From: Ciona intestinalis
Taxonomy: Eukaryota; Chordata; Ascidiacea; Phlebobranchia; Cionidae
NCBI RefSeq assembly: GCF_000224145.3
Contig: NW_004190420.2
Location: 1 to 64,000 of the forward strand
Reading direction: 5' to 3'
Length of the DNA stretch: 64,000 bases
This document shows, piece after piece, positions 1 through 12,647 of this stretch. Position numbers and translations under genes: made by a program. The notes under the pieces were generated by a model. That model made no database searches. It was not told where the DNA came from and worked only from the letters and a program-made list of their open reading frames with translations. Each line of letters begins with the position of its first letter. Position 1 is the stretch's first letter.

Positions 1-441
1 ATCCGGTTCTTCCTCCCCTCGGTGGGTTCCAAATAATACGGTATAGCGATCCTCTAACATTGGTTACTGACGCGATTTGTGGCGGCAGTGGTCCTATAGT
101 TGAAACCATTTTACTTTTTTTCTTTCTTTCAATTATTTTTTTATGGCCCATGTTATACTTTAATTGGACAAGATTCTATGGCGTGATTCGCTATTGGATC
201 TGCGATTTATGTGACAGTTGGCTCATTATTCGAGTAAATTTTCCTGATGTCTTTAAATTTGTTTTGTACTGAAATATTGCTTGGTGCATAAAATATCCCT
301 GACCCCAGGCGATTACATTATAGTTGTTTTATTTAGGTTTTAGCAAAGAGTTCGCAAAGTAGAGATTGGAAAAAAAAACATTGGTGTCAAGTGGTTTCAT
401 AAGTCACCGCTTCCCTCAAGGTGAACAATCGTCAAACTTAC

Positions 442-3400
442 TTGTGGAAAAGCTGACGTTGACACCTTCGCTTCTATCTTGGTTGTAGGTTGCGGTCACG
501 GTAGCGGTGTAGTCTTCACCCGGTTTCAAACCTTAGATTATTAAAAAGAAGGATTTATTTTGATTCTTAATTTACTTAATCGATGGTCAGAGTAGAATGT
601 GACGGTAAATCTGTAAATAAAGGTAAAAATGCAGTCTTGATATTGACAAGACACCTAATCTTAAAACTTGGGTAAAACACTAGCGGACTGTTATACCCCA
701 CACACAATACACATATAAAACAAAACATTTATAATTACTATCACTAATGTTGTAGTTTGCAGAAGAGTGCACATTAAGACAGCTGTAACGTATAGCTTAA
801 TACATCTGTATACGATTTCACCTCACCATGCACGAAGTAGCGAACCCGTGATGAAGGGTCTTGTATGGTTGTGTTAAGGACCAGAAACCTAGAACGCTTT
901 TCCCGAACTACCAAGACATATCGGTTCGTGTGTAAAGACCTTCTTCTCCACGTGAGTCGGGCAGATGACGTATTTGTGAATGTAACAGGATGCACATCGG
1001 GTGGGGAGATAAGCGTCTGTGGAAATGTTTTATTGCAATTTCATAAATACATCCAAACTGATTTTCCGAACTTTTAAGTGTTGTTCTGAAAATTGCCTAA
1101 AATCTTGCTGTGTAAAATTGCTTGATTTGAAAATAAACCGTCTTTTAAATGTCGTCTGTATATAGCAGGGTTGGGGAAAGTGGGACACCTTTTCCTTCTA
1201 TTTTCTTGTACAATTTGGTAGTAAACAACATTCAAAAGTTATAAAACCGTTTCTTTATCACGACCCTCATAGACCGTGGGTAATTGTTTAAAGCACGATC
1301 AGTACACTTGGATATTGTGTGCTTAAAGTATCCCATTTCCCACCCTCCATTATATATAATGATTATTAGACCCAAAATTGATAGTCTGTATATACAAACT
1401 TTCATTTAAGGTACCGTGGCTGCTTGCAATAAAAGTTGATAAAAGATGTTAATTACTGTGATACATTTTACTAACCTTCGCTTGAATGGAGGCAATTCGT
1501 TTTCGGTAAGGTTTTCTTCCTTTCACTTTCCTTTCCAAGATAAACCGGTACACGGTGACTGGTTTTAACTTTGCAATTGTTACAGCGCTTGTTTTTCTGG
1601 GCGGATATTTTGTACGTTTGTACACAAACACATTTCTTTGGTTAAGCGCCTCGACCACAATCTTATATCTGAAGTAAATTGGTATTTTAAATAAACAACT
1701 AATCAATTTGGTGCAAATTAGCAAACATTTTTGTGCAATAACGAACCTCGATTTAACTGGAACTTGAAATGTTGAATTCCAAGCAAGTTTAACTTTTCTA
1801 TCCGTGACTTTTGTAACCCGAAAACCGATCGAAGGTTCCTTTTTCTCAGTTGAGGTAACGGGTAGAGCTGAAGCAATCACTGTTTAGAATACAACAAACT
1901 TAGTAAACGAAAGTTTATTCTGTGTGACAAAAAGTTTTGCAAATGAGAAATGGCTTGACAATCTTTTAATAAGGAAGCAAAATTTTTGTTTAAGTAAATT
2001 CTTATTTTTTGCATAAACTGTATAATCAATCAATGATACAATTTGTATATGAAATCGTATCTCTTTTTAAGATTTGTTAAGTTTAAAACTCTAATAACTT
2101 AATTTGAAAGCCGACCTTATACAAATCTTAAAAAAAGTTGGTTTTACAAATCATTATATAGCAATAAATTACCAGTTGTTGATGGAATGACGTCTGCAGT
2201 TGGCTGGGTTATTGTGGTTGGGGTTGTCGTCGTTGTAAAGCTTTCAGGTCCGACTCTAGAGTCAAATTTCGGCACCAATGGTTTTGTAACACTGGAATGG
2301 CGAGTGGTTGAAATATTTTGTAAGTTGCCTCTAGGTACATCGACATTTTGTAAAGGTACTAGTGTTTCAACGTAGCGTTCTGTTGTAATCTTTTCAGGAG
2401 TTGCGGTCTGATCGATGTTGGCATATGTGGTTGTAGAAGCGACCAAGTATTCATCATCACCCCTTGGAGGAACAGCAGTGGGAGATGTGGGATCGATAAA
2501 TGGAAAGCGGGTATTCGTGGAAATTAAAGTTGTGGACTTTGGTGGTGGTGCAGTGAAGTGAGATTCATCAATCTCTGTGACGTACGCTGTACTGGGTAAT
2601 GCTGATGTCGTTGTAAACAAGCCCTGGTCGACCTCACTGCCTCTGGCGTTATCGGTACTATGGGTTGCTGTGGTGAAGGTCACTTCACTAATCGCATTTG
2701 CGTTTCGTCCCACATGTTCCAAAACTACACGGTACTCAGCTCCAGGTCTCAGTCCAGCAAGCATCATACCATCCGATCTATCAAGTTACACGTTATCAAC
2801 AGTGAGAAAGCATATATTATAGTAGGATGAGGAAAGACGGGACACCTTTAGCGCATAATGTCCAAATATCCTGACCGTATTTTTAACAATTAACCACGGT
2901 CTATGTAAAGGTGGCTGTACACAGTATCCGGAATTCGTCCGTTTTGTCTGTATTTTTCCGGATTTCGCTGCCGCATGCGGAACTCGGTAATAAGTTTGCA
3001 TACGACTTGGCAGTCGAATTCGCACGCCGGATACTGTGTACAGCCACCTTAAGTCGCCAGGTTATGATTTTATAATTCTTTGAATGTTCTTTGTTTACTA
3101 CTAAATGAAATGGGAAAATATAACTAAAAGGTGTTCTATCTTTCCCGGCCCTACTATATGTATAGGTGACAGTTTATATCTTATTTACCCGAGTTTAAAT
3201 TCCTTCGTCATCACATCCTGACCTTCGGAAGTCACACGCATCCGGTGGAGATCATCAGCTTTACTAGAACTCCAAATCAAACGAGCTGACCTGAATATCA
3301 GCAATGTAAGTACAATGACGGTTTTAAATATATTTTATATATAGTAGAGTGTGGAGAGATGAGACACATTTAGCACATAATATCAAATATCCTGCTCGTA

Positions 3401-6400
3401 TTTAAAACAATTAACAATGGTCTATATACTCCATGGAGGTCGTGATGTGGATACGGTTTTATAATTCTTTGAATGTTTTTTGTTAACTACACTTTGGGAC
3501 GAAAAAACAGAATAAAATTGTGTCCCATCCTCTCCCACCCAACTATATATAGGACCTCATAAAGTGTTTCACGTAATCATTATATTTTGCGTTTTTTAAG
3601 TAAAAAGATGCGTTTGTCCAAAACATGTAGCATACCTCGCCGTGATGTTTCGGACTTTGAGAGTGTCTGCTGTTAGGTTTGGGTGCTGTTGCTTTTGTGG
3701 CTCGGTTTGAGGCAGCTGCTGGGGAGCCCTTCGTGCAATCTGGTGGAAATCTGAGAAGACTTTTGGTATCACCATGTAGAGCGATGAAAACTCGTCCACT
3801 GTGTATTGTCGTTCAACCTCGCTGTGTCAGAAAAACACAAGTTTTCGTTTATTGTAAAAACGTTGGTGTTTTTATATACCTGTGGCAAACGTTTCAAAAA
3901 CTATCGTTTAAATCACTATGTCGGAAAAATAGGGAGTGTAGCTAGGATTAGTAGAGAACAGATGTGGAACAGGTCATGATAAATATTCTTTTTTGCTTAC
4001 TTTAGTTGTGGAAAATTAGGCATATTTTGTGAGTTTTAATATGCATACTCTGTGCTTATATTATAAAAAGAGGTATACCTTGTACTTGGTGAAAAGTCAT
4101 ATGACATCTGAACAACAATGGCAGCAATTTTCAGTTCTCTTAAAAAGCTTAGCGGGGGCATGATGTTACTGTGGTGTTGATTGGTGTTCAGTAACAACAT
4201 AACTTTAGGAACACCCCGGCGAGAATTCGAAAAAGCGTTCTGTTGATATTAAAACGTTTAAATTCTCAAGCACTTTCATATAGTTATACGTTACTATAAT
4301 AGAGTATAGATCGTTTATGGAACATCGAAAACAAGTCCTAGCGAGTCAACATAAAACACGATCTCAATCATCCAAAAAAAAGAAACAAATTAATTTAACG
4401 AAGCTCGGTATTCAGTCGAGGCTTCGACTCTTGGTGTAAAATCAATTCATTATAGCATTCACGACCCGTGTATCGATTGGTAACGTATAGAACTCACTCT
4501 AATCGCATTATACAGGGTTTGTTCGTCCAAGTGATTCGTTCCTGCTCTTCTTTCAAGTGTATTCATCATACGGACCATGTTTCGTTGATCTTCTGCAGCA
4601 TTAAATATAACGCCTGGTTCGTCTGAAAGTTGGAGAGCCCCAATCCTGAAAAATTATTTAATATTCACTTATACCGTGCACTCGTTTATACAAACACGTC
4701 AAATACGATTCGTTCTATTTTAATTAGGTGAACCGACGGTGACGTTAGATGTAGTGGGGTCAGATCGTATATACCGTTAGCAGAAAAAAAATTTCTGGTC
4801 CTATTTTAAACAATTAAAAACGCTCTAGAATCGAGGATCTATACGGTTATATAATTATGTATATTTTTTTTGTTTACTACTAAATACTATACTAACTTAA
4901 AAACAGAATAAAAAAATAGAATGAAGGTGTTCCATCGTACCCCACCACCTATACTGTATATAAAGTAGTTTTGCCGCTTTAAAGTTGCGACATGTACTGT
5001 AAATTATCACCACGCAACCGCCAAATCCTGAATCGGTGGAAAATGTTGTAAGACGTAATAATCGTATAAACTCACCGTGTTCGATCCTGTGACATATCAA
5101 ACGCGGTTATTATGGATGCGAGGAACGAACGAACCGATGTCAATTCCTTGTCAGACAGCTCGGTTGAAACTTCAGCTAATATCACCAAGTCCATGAACAG
5201 CGAGGTTTGTTCTGTAGTGAAGTTCGCTTCGATAAAACTGCTTCGCATTAAACCAGCTCTCGTCTGTCATTAAAAAATCACAAAGCTGAGTACCGTTTTA
5301 AAATTTTAGTTTTCCATCAAGAGTTGAGCAGACTACGCCAAAGCATTTCGAATGAATTACATGTATTTAACAGCAGTATATAGTGACCACCATAAGTTGG
5401 AGCAGTGATCGTTAAGTGTCTTGCAAGGATACATTCGTCCACGACTCCACATTGTAGAGCGTCGTACCTTTTAAAGTTTCAACAAAATTTACCTGTACGC
5501 GAACAGAATATGTTACACCGCCAACTAATCCTTCAACATGCACCGATATCCTGTCGTCCTCCACCGACATTGCCGTGATCACGTCATCGCTGATGATGTC
5601 ATCGGAAGGATCGAATGTTCTGGAAAAATACAATCGATTTTCGTCGTCATAGATCTCAACCAAGTAGTCGACTCCATCATCTTTTTCAACACGTTCATCT
5701 ACGTCAGCGTGACGTGTAGTGATGCGTGACCACTCGAGACCGAGTGACGTTTCCGTGACGTCATACACGATGATGTTTCTTGGCGGAGACAATGCTGAAA
5801 CAAAACGTATTCGCTATTACATATTGTCCTCTTACTTTACGGCGATTACGCGATGTGCTGCCTTTTAATCAAAGTAACGCTACTTACTATGCATGAATGT
5901 TTTAAATGGCGGAAGAATAAAATGAATATCGCTCAGGAACTTACGTGTTCCAATGCTGACAGTCGTTGGAGAACTTTGTTTTCCTCGTTCATATCTCGCT
6001 ATCACATCAATCTGATAGCGATTTCCAGGTAACAGATGGGTCACGTTTAGCGCAGTTGCGTTTCCAACTGTAAAAATACGATTTCGTAAAATTAATTAAG
6101 TATAAAACAGAAAATGTTTAAATTTTTCAGTAAAACCTAAATTCGGGTACAATGTAACTGCTACACTTCTCCTGCTACTAGAAGCACTAGCTGTTTTAAA
6201 CACAGCTTCTACTAATATAAAGTATTCGTTCTTAAAACACAACCTCACGTTTACAAGCTTGGCCCATGGTTCACCATACACGTCGTGTAAACGGTGGTTA
6301 ACTGCCTGGTTACACGAAATGAAATAGCGCAAAACTATGACGAAAGTTGAATCATACAGGCGACCACTCAATATACAGCACAAACGAAAAGAGATGCCAA

Positions 6401-9400
6401 AATATGTAATATAAAGCTTAACTTTATGTCTAACTAAGAATATATGGTATACACCCTGAGATAAATTGGAATGCCGATAGCCGCTATATTCTATATTTCC
6501 TAATCGTGTTTTAAACAATTAACAACATTTTTAGAGTCGCGGAGGTACAGTTATATAGTTCTGTAGATATTCTTTGTGTAGTACTAAAAGGGACGGAAAA
6601 AGGGTAATAAGAACATGCCCTATCTTACTCCTTACCTCAGCCAACTATATGCAGTCATTATCTTTACATTGAATAAATAATTTACAAAAAAAGTGCAAAA
6701 GATTAAATCTTGAAATGCGGAGCGTTTTAATTAAATGATGAAATGTGATATCGTTACATTCTTCGCTTTTAACTCTGATTAACTTTCCGCTGAAGAATTC
6801 AAGGAGAAAACTTGCTCACCGACACTTAGTGAAGATATGGTTTGTCCTCTAGAGCTTATCAATAGTTTGTAACCAATAACACGGATTGAAGCTGGAGTCC
6901 ACGTCACTAGAGCTGAATTCCCACTCACTCTGTTGACTTCGATGTGTCGTGTGGTGGGTAGTACTAAAGTTCCAAAGGATTAAAATGTAACCACGAAATA
7001 AAAGTCACTTATAGGTTTACCTGTAGTTGCAAACACTGTGACCGGTGAACTGCTTTGTCTGTATCCGAATGTATTGATCGTTATATTGTAAGTCTCGCCA
7101 GGTTCCAATCCTACAATGTCAAAAAACCTGCAAATACACAAATAAATTCCTAAGTAGAGTGAAAGTAGCTTATAAAGGATTATACGATTATAAGCAGTCG
7201 CTCAGTGTGCTCAAAACCTGCTTGGGATCGTTGCCGTTTAGTATCAGCTGGGTATTGACCTATAAATTTAGACATTTCTGATGGTTGAAACAAAAGAGTA
7301 TTACCGTTCATGTTTAGCCATCTTTTTGTGCATGGTTGTATTCCCACCGACTACATCGATGTTGTATCCAGTGACTTGATGCGGATCTCGCTCTTCCCAT
7401 TCTAATGTGGCTGTGACGTCACTTATTTGCGTCACTCTGACGTTGGAAGGCGCTGTAAGAGGCGGCTGGACTGCAACATACAAAATTAATTATAAATAAT
7501 GTTTAACCGTAATTTGAGTTAGGTTTTGCCTATCTTACGCAATCATTTGAAGAATGCAACACAAATTGGTGGTCATTAGCTGGGAAGAAAAAAGTGTGTA
7601 TATTTTTTATTAATAAATAGACTTCCTCACGTGTTGCGTATTTTTCCATAACTTTCGTGCAAATAGTTTGAAGCAGAGGATACTGGAATCCAATCAGACC
7701 ATCGAAGTCGTCGACTTTAAACGAATGCTCGTTGGAAGGAAGTGACGCAATACTTAACAACTCATCCGTATCGACCTTTGACCCCACTCCAACCGACAGT
7801 AATATTGCACCGTTGTCTTTAAGCGACTGGAAAAACAAGGTCACACCAAATATTATCTACCCAGCAGGTGTTTTAATAGTGTTACCACGTAACTGTTGTT
7901 TTGCCATAGCAATATTCACGTGGGAATTAGTTATATTCCTGGAAAGCTGCGCAAATTAAACCACTTTTTCATGGTTTTCCATTCCCAGACACGTATTTTA
8001 TAACGTGGTACATTGATATATATATATATATATATTTGTATATATATACCGCAAGCAACTATAGATTTAAGTGGTATTCTCGCTTCGGTGCTAGATAAAG
8101 TGGTTTGTCAAACAGAATGTGGTTTCCAAAAAGCACTCATGTGTAAACCTCAGTTTGTTCAAGTAACCTCAACTAAAATTTGTGGTGAATATTTCAAATC
8201 CCTTGTGGGTGGCGTGTAGCAAGTTATGTAGTGTAAAGGGATCATTGTTTTAATATATAATGTAATGTGAGCGTGCTGGGCGTGTTGAACCTGCCTTTTG
8301 GGAAATTTGAAATACATTTAAAGATGCATGCCGCTCTCACCTTAGCGTATGGACCAATGCTATCATCAGATTTTCCATCTGTGACAACTAGAACCAACTT
8401 GATTGCCTCGGGCCGAGCATACTCGAACCCATACTCGAGCACGTATTGCAGCGCTTGTCCAGTATTCGTACGACCTCCCACGTATCTGAAATCAGTCATA
8501 GATTGACGGTGATACAGTGACGCGTCAAGCTAAGCGGCGATACTCACGAAAATGTATTGATCCGATAATGAAGTTGACTTTTTTCGTGATAAGTCGACAA
8601 CGGTGCGAGCATTCTCGGTTTGTTCGCGTAAAGAACAACTCCGATCCTGGTGGCGTGACGACCAATTATAAACCCGTCGACAAACGAGTGGAGAAATTGG
8701 CGAAACTTCTCGAAGTTTTCTGATCTTACGCTCCTGGCAACAATAAGATATATATTACGTATTCGATGAATAATGTATGCTGCTTTATTGAAAATGTCAG
8801 AGACGAAGGTATAGTTAACCTGGTGCTTAGCTGTGGTTTTGTCAAATCCAATAGGTATACAGCTAAAGGTAGAAAAGCACTGTTTAAATCAAAAGTGTAT
8901 CGTCGTCTATAAGATATGATATCGGAATCTAAGAGCAGCCGCGCGAGATTTACATTTTATGACGTTATTTCCTTACCAGGATTCGTCGCCAACAATAATT
9001 AAATCAACTTTAATTCCTGCACAAGCCAGGTCAAAGTTGAGTTGCGCTGGTGGTGACCGTGTTGTTGCGCCTTCCGCGAATACACGGATGACGTATTCTG
9101 TCAGTTTCATATCTTGAAGCATCGCTTCTTCTCGGCCTAAAAGAAGACCAATTTAAATATTAATGTCAAGACATGGAGTGTGGTCGTAGGGCTTCCTATT
9201 GAAAGTAAACCTTTTGAAAATGAAAATACTCTGAAAAAAGAAGGGAAACCTTTAGCACATAATAACCAAGTATTCGGATAGTGTTTTAAACAATAAACAC
9301 GGTGTATAAAAGTTGTGAGAATATGATTTTATAATTCTTTGAACGTCTTTTGTTTACCACCAAGTGGGACGAGAAAATTGCATAAAAAGGTGCCCCTTCT

Positions 9401-12400
9401 TATGTTTCTTTTTGCAAAGTAAAATTAACCGACAAAACAGAATCAAATCGAGATAAAGTAAAGCCATTTATAATCAAAGCTTACTGAATTAGATTTGGTT
9501 ACAAACCGGTTATGAAGTAAAACTACAAGTCCATTCTGTCTTTAAGGCGTGTTGAAACGTTACACATAACTGACTTTTATGTTTAACATTAAGTTAACCT
9601 GCGTGCTGAAAATTTAAGCCACAGTTGTGTTCTGTTATATCGTAGTCAGCATTAGTTTGGTGTGACATGGTTTGCAATGGCAGTCGAATACTGGTATCGT
9701 ACCTATCTGTGTCCGTTGTTCAATCACATTTGCTTCAGGAGCATCGCGTGGTTTGTATTGCACAACATACGACGTTACAAGCTCCTCGGATCTCTTCCAT
9801 TGAAGTGTGACCGCGTTTGCAGCGATAACTCCCAGACGTATTCCGGTCGGCGGATGCAACGGTCTCTCGTACAATGCTGTCGAATAGGCGCAACTTAAAA
9901 ATGAAATGAGTGTTGCCTCCTTCGTTAAAGGCATATGTAAACATGGTGATATGCCAATTAGCTGATTGATCATGGCCTACTTAATCTATTGAGTATGTAA
10001 TACCCAACACATTCAGAAGTTAAACTTGTACAAAAAATACCTGTCAGCTTTTGGACAATTGTTTCGTGCAAGCGTGGCCATAGTGCACACAATGTCGTTC
10101 TGTCGTCGACATAAAATATCCCTGAAGCGTCGCCGGCGATGGCGTGCAACTCCACCTGACCATAAACATCTCGTTTACTTATTGACCACTTGAGCCACAA
10201 CAATAGTTCATTAGGCAGACCCGGTAGAAGCCGTCTAAGTTATTCTAGAAGACCGAATTTGAGTCCACAACGCACTTAGCGGCATTTTTCGTCACTGACC
10301 CAGCGTAAATGCCATTCAAACAAAGGCGGTGAGAGAATGGGTGCATCACGTCTCACAAGACCGACCAAAGCATGGATATTATACACTTAACGTTTTCGTT
10401 AACATTTATCAAAGGTATGTAAACTCTTTGTAAGAAGTAACAAATCGAAAGTGGTTTCTATATTTTGCCAATATAAATTTTCGAATATAAATTCATATAA
10501 AATGGATACTTTTCTTTACTAATATTTTAAAATATTTATAAACAAATAATAAGAAACCTGTATGGCATCTCGCATTCCAACCGCAAGCACAATTGTATTT
10601 GGAAAGTTCCGCAATGCCTCGGCGTATTGGTTCACAGTGTCTTGTGACTTTCCGTCCGTCAACACAACAACGACTTTCGGAACGTTTTGTCTTCCACCCG
10701 ACCCAGTGTCGAGTACTTTGTTGCGTGCGTATCTTAATGACCGACCAAGATACACCCTGTGTCCTCTACGACGTAACGTACCGATATCTGCCATAATGTA
10801 TATAAGTAATACATTAGGCAGGCCATAGCATTTGCGTAAAATTACAGAAATTCTAGCAAATGTTAAATATATATTACTTTGGGGCAAAATGGGACACTGT
10901 TGGTACCTAAAACCCATATTATTTTTTAATCGTGATTTTACCAATTATAAACGCTCTTTTAAAGTGGCGGCTACGGATATAATCATGTGAATATTTCTTG
11001 TTTACTACAAAATGAAACAAGAAGGGTAATGAAAGCATGTTCCATCTTACCCCGCCTGCTAAACTAGTTTAACATTGGCTGCATATATTAAAAACGTACG
11101 TGTATTAGTTGATAGGTACATACGTTACTCACTTTGAATTACTTCACGTTTGGTTTGATAACGTCGGTAATGAAACTCAATCCTTTTTTGTGAACCCAAT
11201 TGCATTGCTGCCACTCGCACCTAAAGTATAAAGAAGAGGGCGTAATGTGAGATTAGGTTTAGTAGAATGCACATGTGCAGTCGGCTGTCAGATTAGGAAT
11301 TGCTTAACTCTGTGTTGTTGGCACCGCAAATAACACACCGGCGTAAATGCGCCAAGCGAAAATGTTAAGCCAAACATAAATTCGGCGTAGCAACCGCAGA
11401 AATAGTGACGAGACAAAAAGCCGCGAAGTAAAGCGACACAGGGACTTTGGGTTCCCCAATTTTAACCTCTCGTCAACTCCTAATAAAAGACAATGAATAA
11501 TTGTGTTAACCTTTAGTTTTTAGGCCCAGTATTTTGGAACAAGTTCCAGTTCAATGGGAAATTTAATCCGTAAATATAAACCTGAAAGGACCGTAAAGAG
11601 TTAAGCTGCTGACTAAATGGCTTGTGGTTGAACGTGGGCCAAACAATTCTGCCATGAGCGTTTAACCAGCTCCGATAGACCGCAGTATAAGCATGGGACG
11701 TATTATTTATCAGTAATTTGTGTGTTTCGGTGACAAACGTACCTTCCGAGTTCGTATATCGAAATGGTGAGTTAGGTTTTGAAAGAGGCAAATGATCTGC
11801 TGCATCTCTGGTTCGGTAACTGACCATGTTGCGTCGATCATATACAATACGTCTAAAGGGGTGCTCACCAAATCTGAAGAAACGTTTCAGATTAATACAA
11901 GACTTATAGCAATGAAAAATAAGTTATAAAGAAACGTTGGTTGTTTTTGCCCTTTGTTAATCATTTTACTTCTACAATTCGGCAAAATGCTCAGCACGGC
12001 GCGTAAAAACTTGCCATAAAAAGTAATGTGTTTATATGATGCTGATACACGTTGTCACCAATGCAAAAGCGCGAAACTCAGATTTAAATGGTAATTTGCA
12101 ATTCGGAGCAAAGCAATCAGTTAACTCTTGTCTAATAGCATGCTGTTACGGCGTTACGCCATAGGACATCGCCTATAAAAAGGAATAATTTCCAAAAGCT
12201 AAACTTATACTTACTCGGCACATAACTTGATTGAGTCGGTATTGGGACAAAGTTTCTCTCCAGCGACTCTGCAAAACACAGTTAAGTTACTTGCAGGAAA
12301 CCATCTTTGCTGCAAATGTTAACGCAAAGTAGACAGCAGATTTAAAATACTGATCGCAACTTACGAAACCACAGAACATGTCTAAATTCGTGTTCGCTCG

Positions 12401-12647
12401 TACATTAAAACAAACAACACTAGTAAACGTTCTACTCGTTGTATTTCGTATGCATTCGCTTATGTATGAAATTAATAAGTCACAATATACCTGGCACAAA
12501 CAACGGAGGTAAACGATCAACACTAAAAGTATCTTCAAGTACACTCCAGGAATCAGCAGCGTCGACATTACTGCAATTAGTTACCTGACACAAAGTCAAG
12601 ATGCCTAATATCAACACTACAGTCTTCATACTAACTTTGTTCAACAT
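442..12647 (-). CDS. Secreted multi-domain vWA / fibronectin III protein (5' part; 3' end outside the window)
   Basis: Probable extracellular matrix or adhesion protein; it resembles the non-collagenous part of FACIT collagens (XII/XIV), but no Gly-X-Y helix is in the window. Exons, all minus strand: 12491-12647, 12215-12268, 11743-11873, 11133-11220, 10558-10787, 10041-10155, 9703-9876, 8977-9136, 8548-8733, 8341-8485, 7631-7826, 7305-7470, 7021-7127, 6820-6963, 5945-6067, 5433-5794, 5076-5263, 4498-4645, 4079-4168, 3636-3798, 3189-3290, 2173-2777, 1747-1879, 1476-1668, 827-1016, 442-531. Start: ATG at 12647 (MLNKVSMKTVVLILG, a signal peptide), with a stop codon upstream in frame; the ATG at 12629 is an alternative. 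Order: vWA1 (MIDAS DATWS, then VVVVLTDGKS), FN3, vWA2 (DESWS, then LVVTDGKSDD), three FN3, a divergent vWA3, FN3, a Thr/Ser/Pro-rich linker, two FN3. Phases agree except around 4079-4168, so a small exon is missing on one or both sides. At least 1,450 residues are in the window. Confidence 0.85.
1159..1358 (-). mobile_element. MITE, ~200 bp TIR family, copy 1
   Basis: Starts TATAGCAGGGTTGGGGAAAG and ends with the inverted form near TATATATA, with the family's internal blocks TTTGGTAGTAAACAA and AATTGTTTAAA. It lies in an intron of the vWA/FN3 gene. Orientation is arbitrary: '-' marks copies whose left end reads ACACCTTTTCATTC and '+' those reading ACACCTTTAGCACA. Confidence 0.85.
2173..2777 (-). 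other. Exon for FN3 C-half and Thr/Ser/Pro-rich linker of the vWA/FN3 protein
   Basis: At 605 nt this is by far the longest exon of the gene. It encodes the end of an FN3 domain (LAGLRPGAEYRVVLEH) and then about 150 residues rich in Thr, Ser and Pro, with short acidic and hydrophobic patches and no cysteine. Such a segment is usually an O-glycosylated, extended spacer between globular modules. The neighbouring exons (1747-1879 and 1476-1668) return to FN3, so the linker interrupts the FN3 array. Confidence 0.8.
2817..3159 (+). mobile_element. MITE, ~200 bp TIR family, copy 2 (carries a nested insertion)
   Basis: Ends AGTAGGATGAGGAAAGACGG and GGCCCTACTATA. The copy is about 340 bp instead of ~200 because a second element sits at 2909-3049. 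Removing that insert and one TAA restores the family consensus across the site (GGTCTATG...TCGCCAGG). Confidence 0.88.
2909..3049. mobile_element. Nested 141 bp MITE, PIF/Harbinger-like by its TAA target duplication
   Basis: Inverted ends AGGTGGCTGTACACAGTATC and its complement at 3027-3049. It is flanked by TAA at 2906-2908 and 3050-3052. A TWA target duplication is typical of PIF/Harbinger elements. No coding capacity. It is inserted inside MITE copy 2, so it is the younger of the two. Confidence 0.85.
3338..3552 (+). mobile_element. MITE, ~200 bp TIR family, copy 3
   Basis: Begins ATAGTAGAGTGTGGAGAGAT and ends CCCACCCAACTATATA. Internal blocks TTTAGCACATAATATC and TTTGAATGTTTTTTGTTAAC match the family. 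Intronic. Confidence 0.85.
4752..4962 (+). mobile_element. MITE, ~200 bp TIR family, copy 4 (diverged)
   Basis: Left end TAGTGGGGTCAG is worn. The right end CCCCACCACCTATA and the blocks ATTTTAAACAATTAA and TTGTTTACTACTAAA are still recognisable. It lies between two vWA3 exons. Confidence 0.65.
5076..5263 (-). other. First exon of vWA3, with a lost MIDAS
   Basis: Translates to a clear vWA beginning (DLVILAEVSTELSDKEL...) aligned with DLIIVGDESWSVRSENF of vWA2. The metal-site motif DxSxS reads ExSxE: the first Asp is Glu and the last Ser is Glu. The following exon (4498-4645, IGALQLSDEPGV...) continues the fold, as does 4079-4168 (LKIAAIVVQ). I could not find the exon that should carry the second metal-site Asp/Thr region between 4169 and 4497. 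Confidence 0.7.
6490..6653 (+). mobile_element. MITE, ~200 bp TIR family, copy 5 (degenerate)
   Basis: Only the middle and right side are clear: CGTGTTTTAAACAATTAACA, then TCTTACTCC and CAACTATATG. The left inverted end is not recognisable. Confidence 0.55.
8010..8050. repeat. TA dinucleotide microsatellite
   Basis: An uninterrupted TATATA run followed by a shorter one, in the intron between two vWA2 exons. Confidence 0.85.
9228..9412 (+). mobile_element. MITE, ~200 bp TIR family, copy 6
   Basis: TTTAGCACATAATAACCAAG, GTGTTTTAAACAATAAACAC and TTTATAATTCTTTGAACG match the family. Both outer ends are eroded. Confidence 0.65.
10868..11066 (+). mobile_element. MITE, ~200 bp TIR family, copy 7 (diverged)
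   Basis: GGGGCAAAATGGGACACTG at the left and CATCTTACCCCGCCTGCTAA at the right, with TTGTTTACTACAAAATG between them. Intronic in the vWA1 region. Confidence 0.65.

Noticed and set aside
60..272. Open frame on the plus strand with a hydrophobic start
   Set aside because: It lies opposite a minus-strand gene's intron, has no splice context or family resemblance, and its length is expected by chance in AT-rich DNA.
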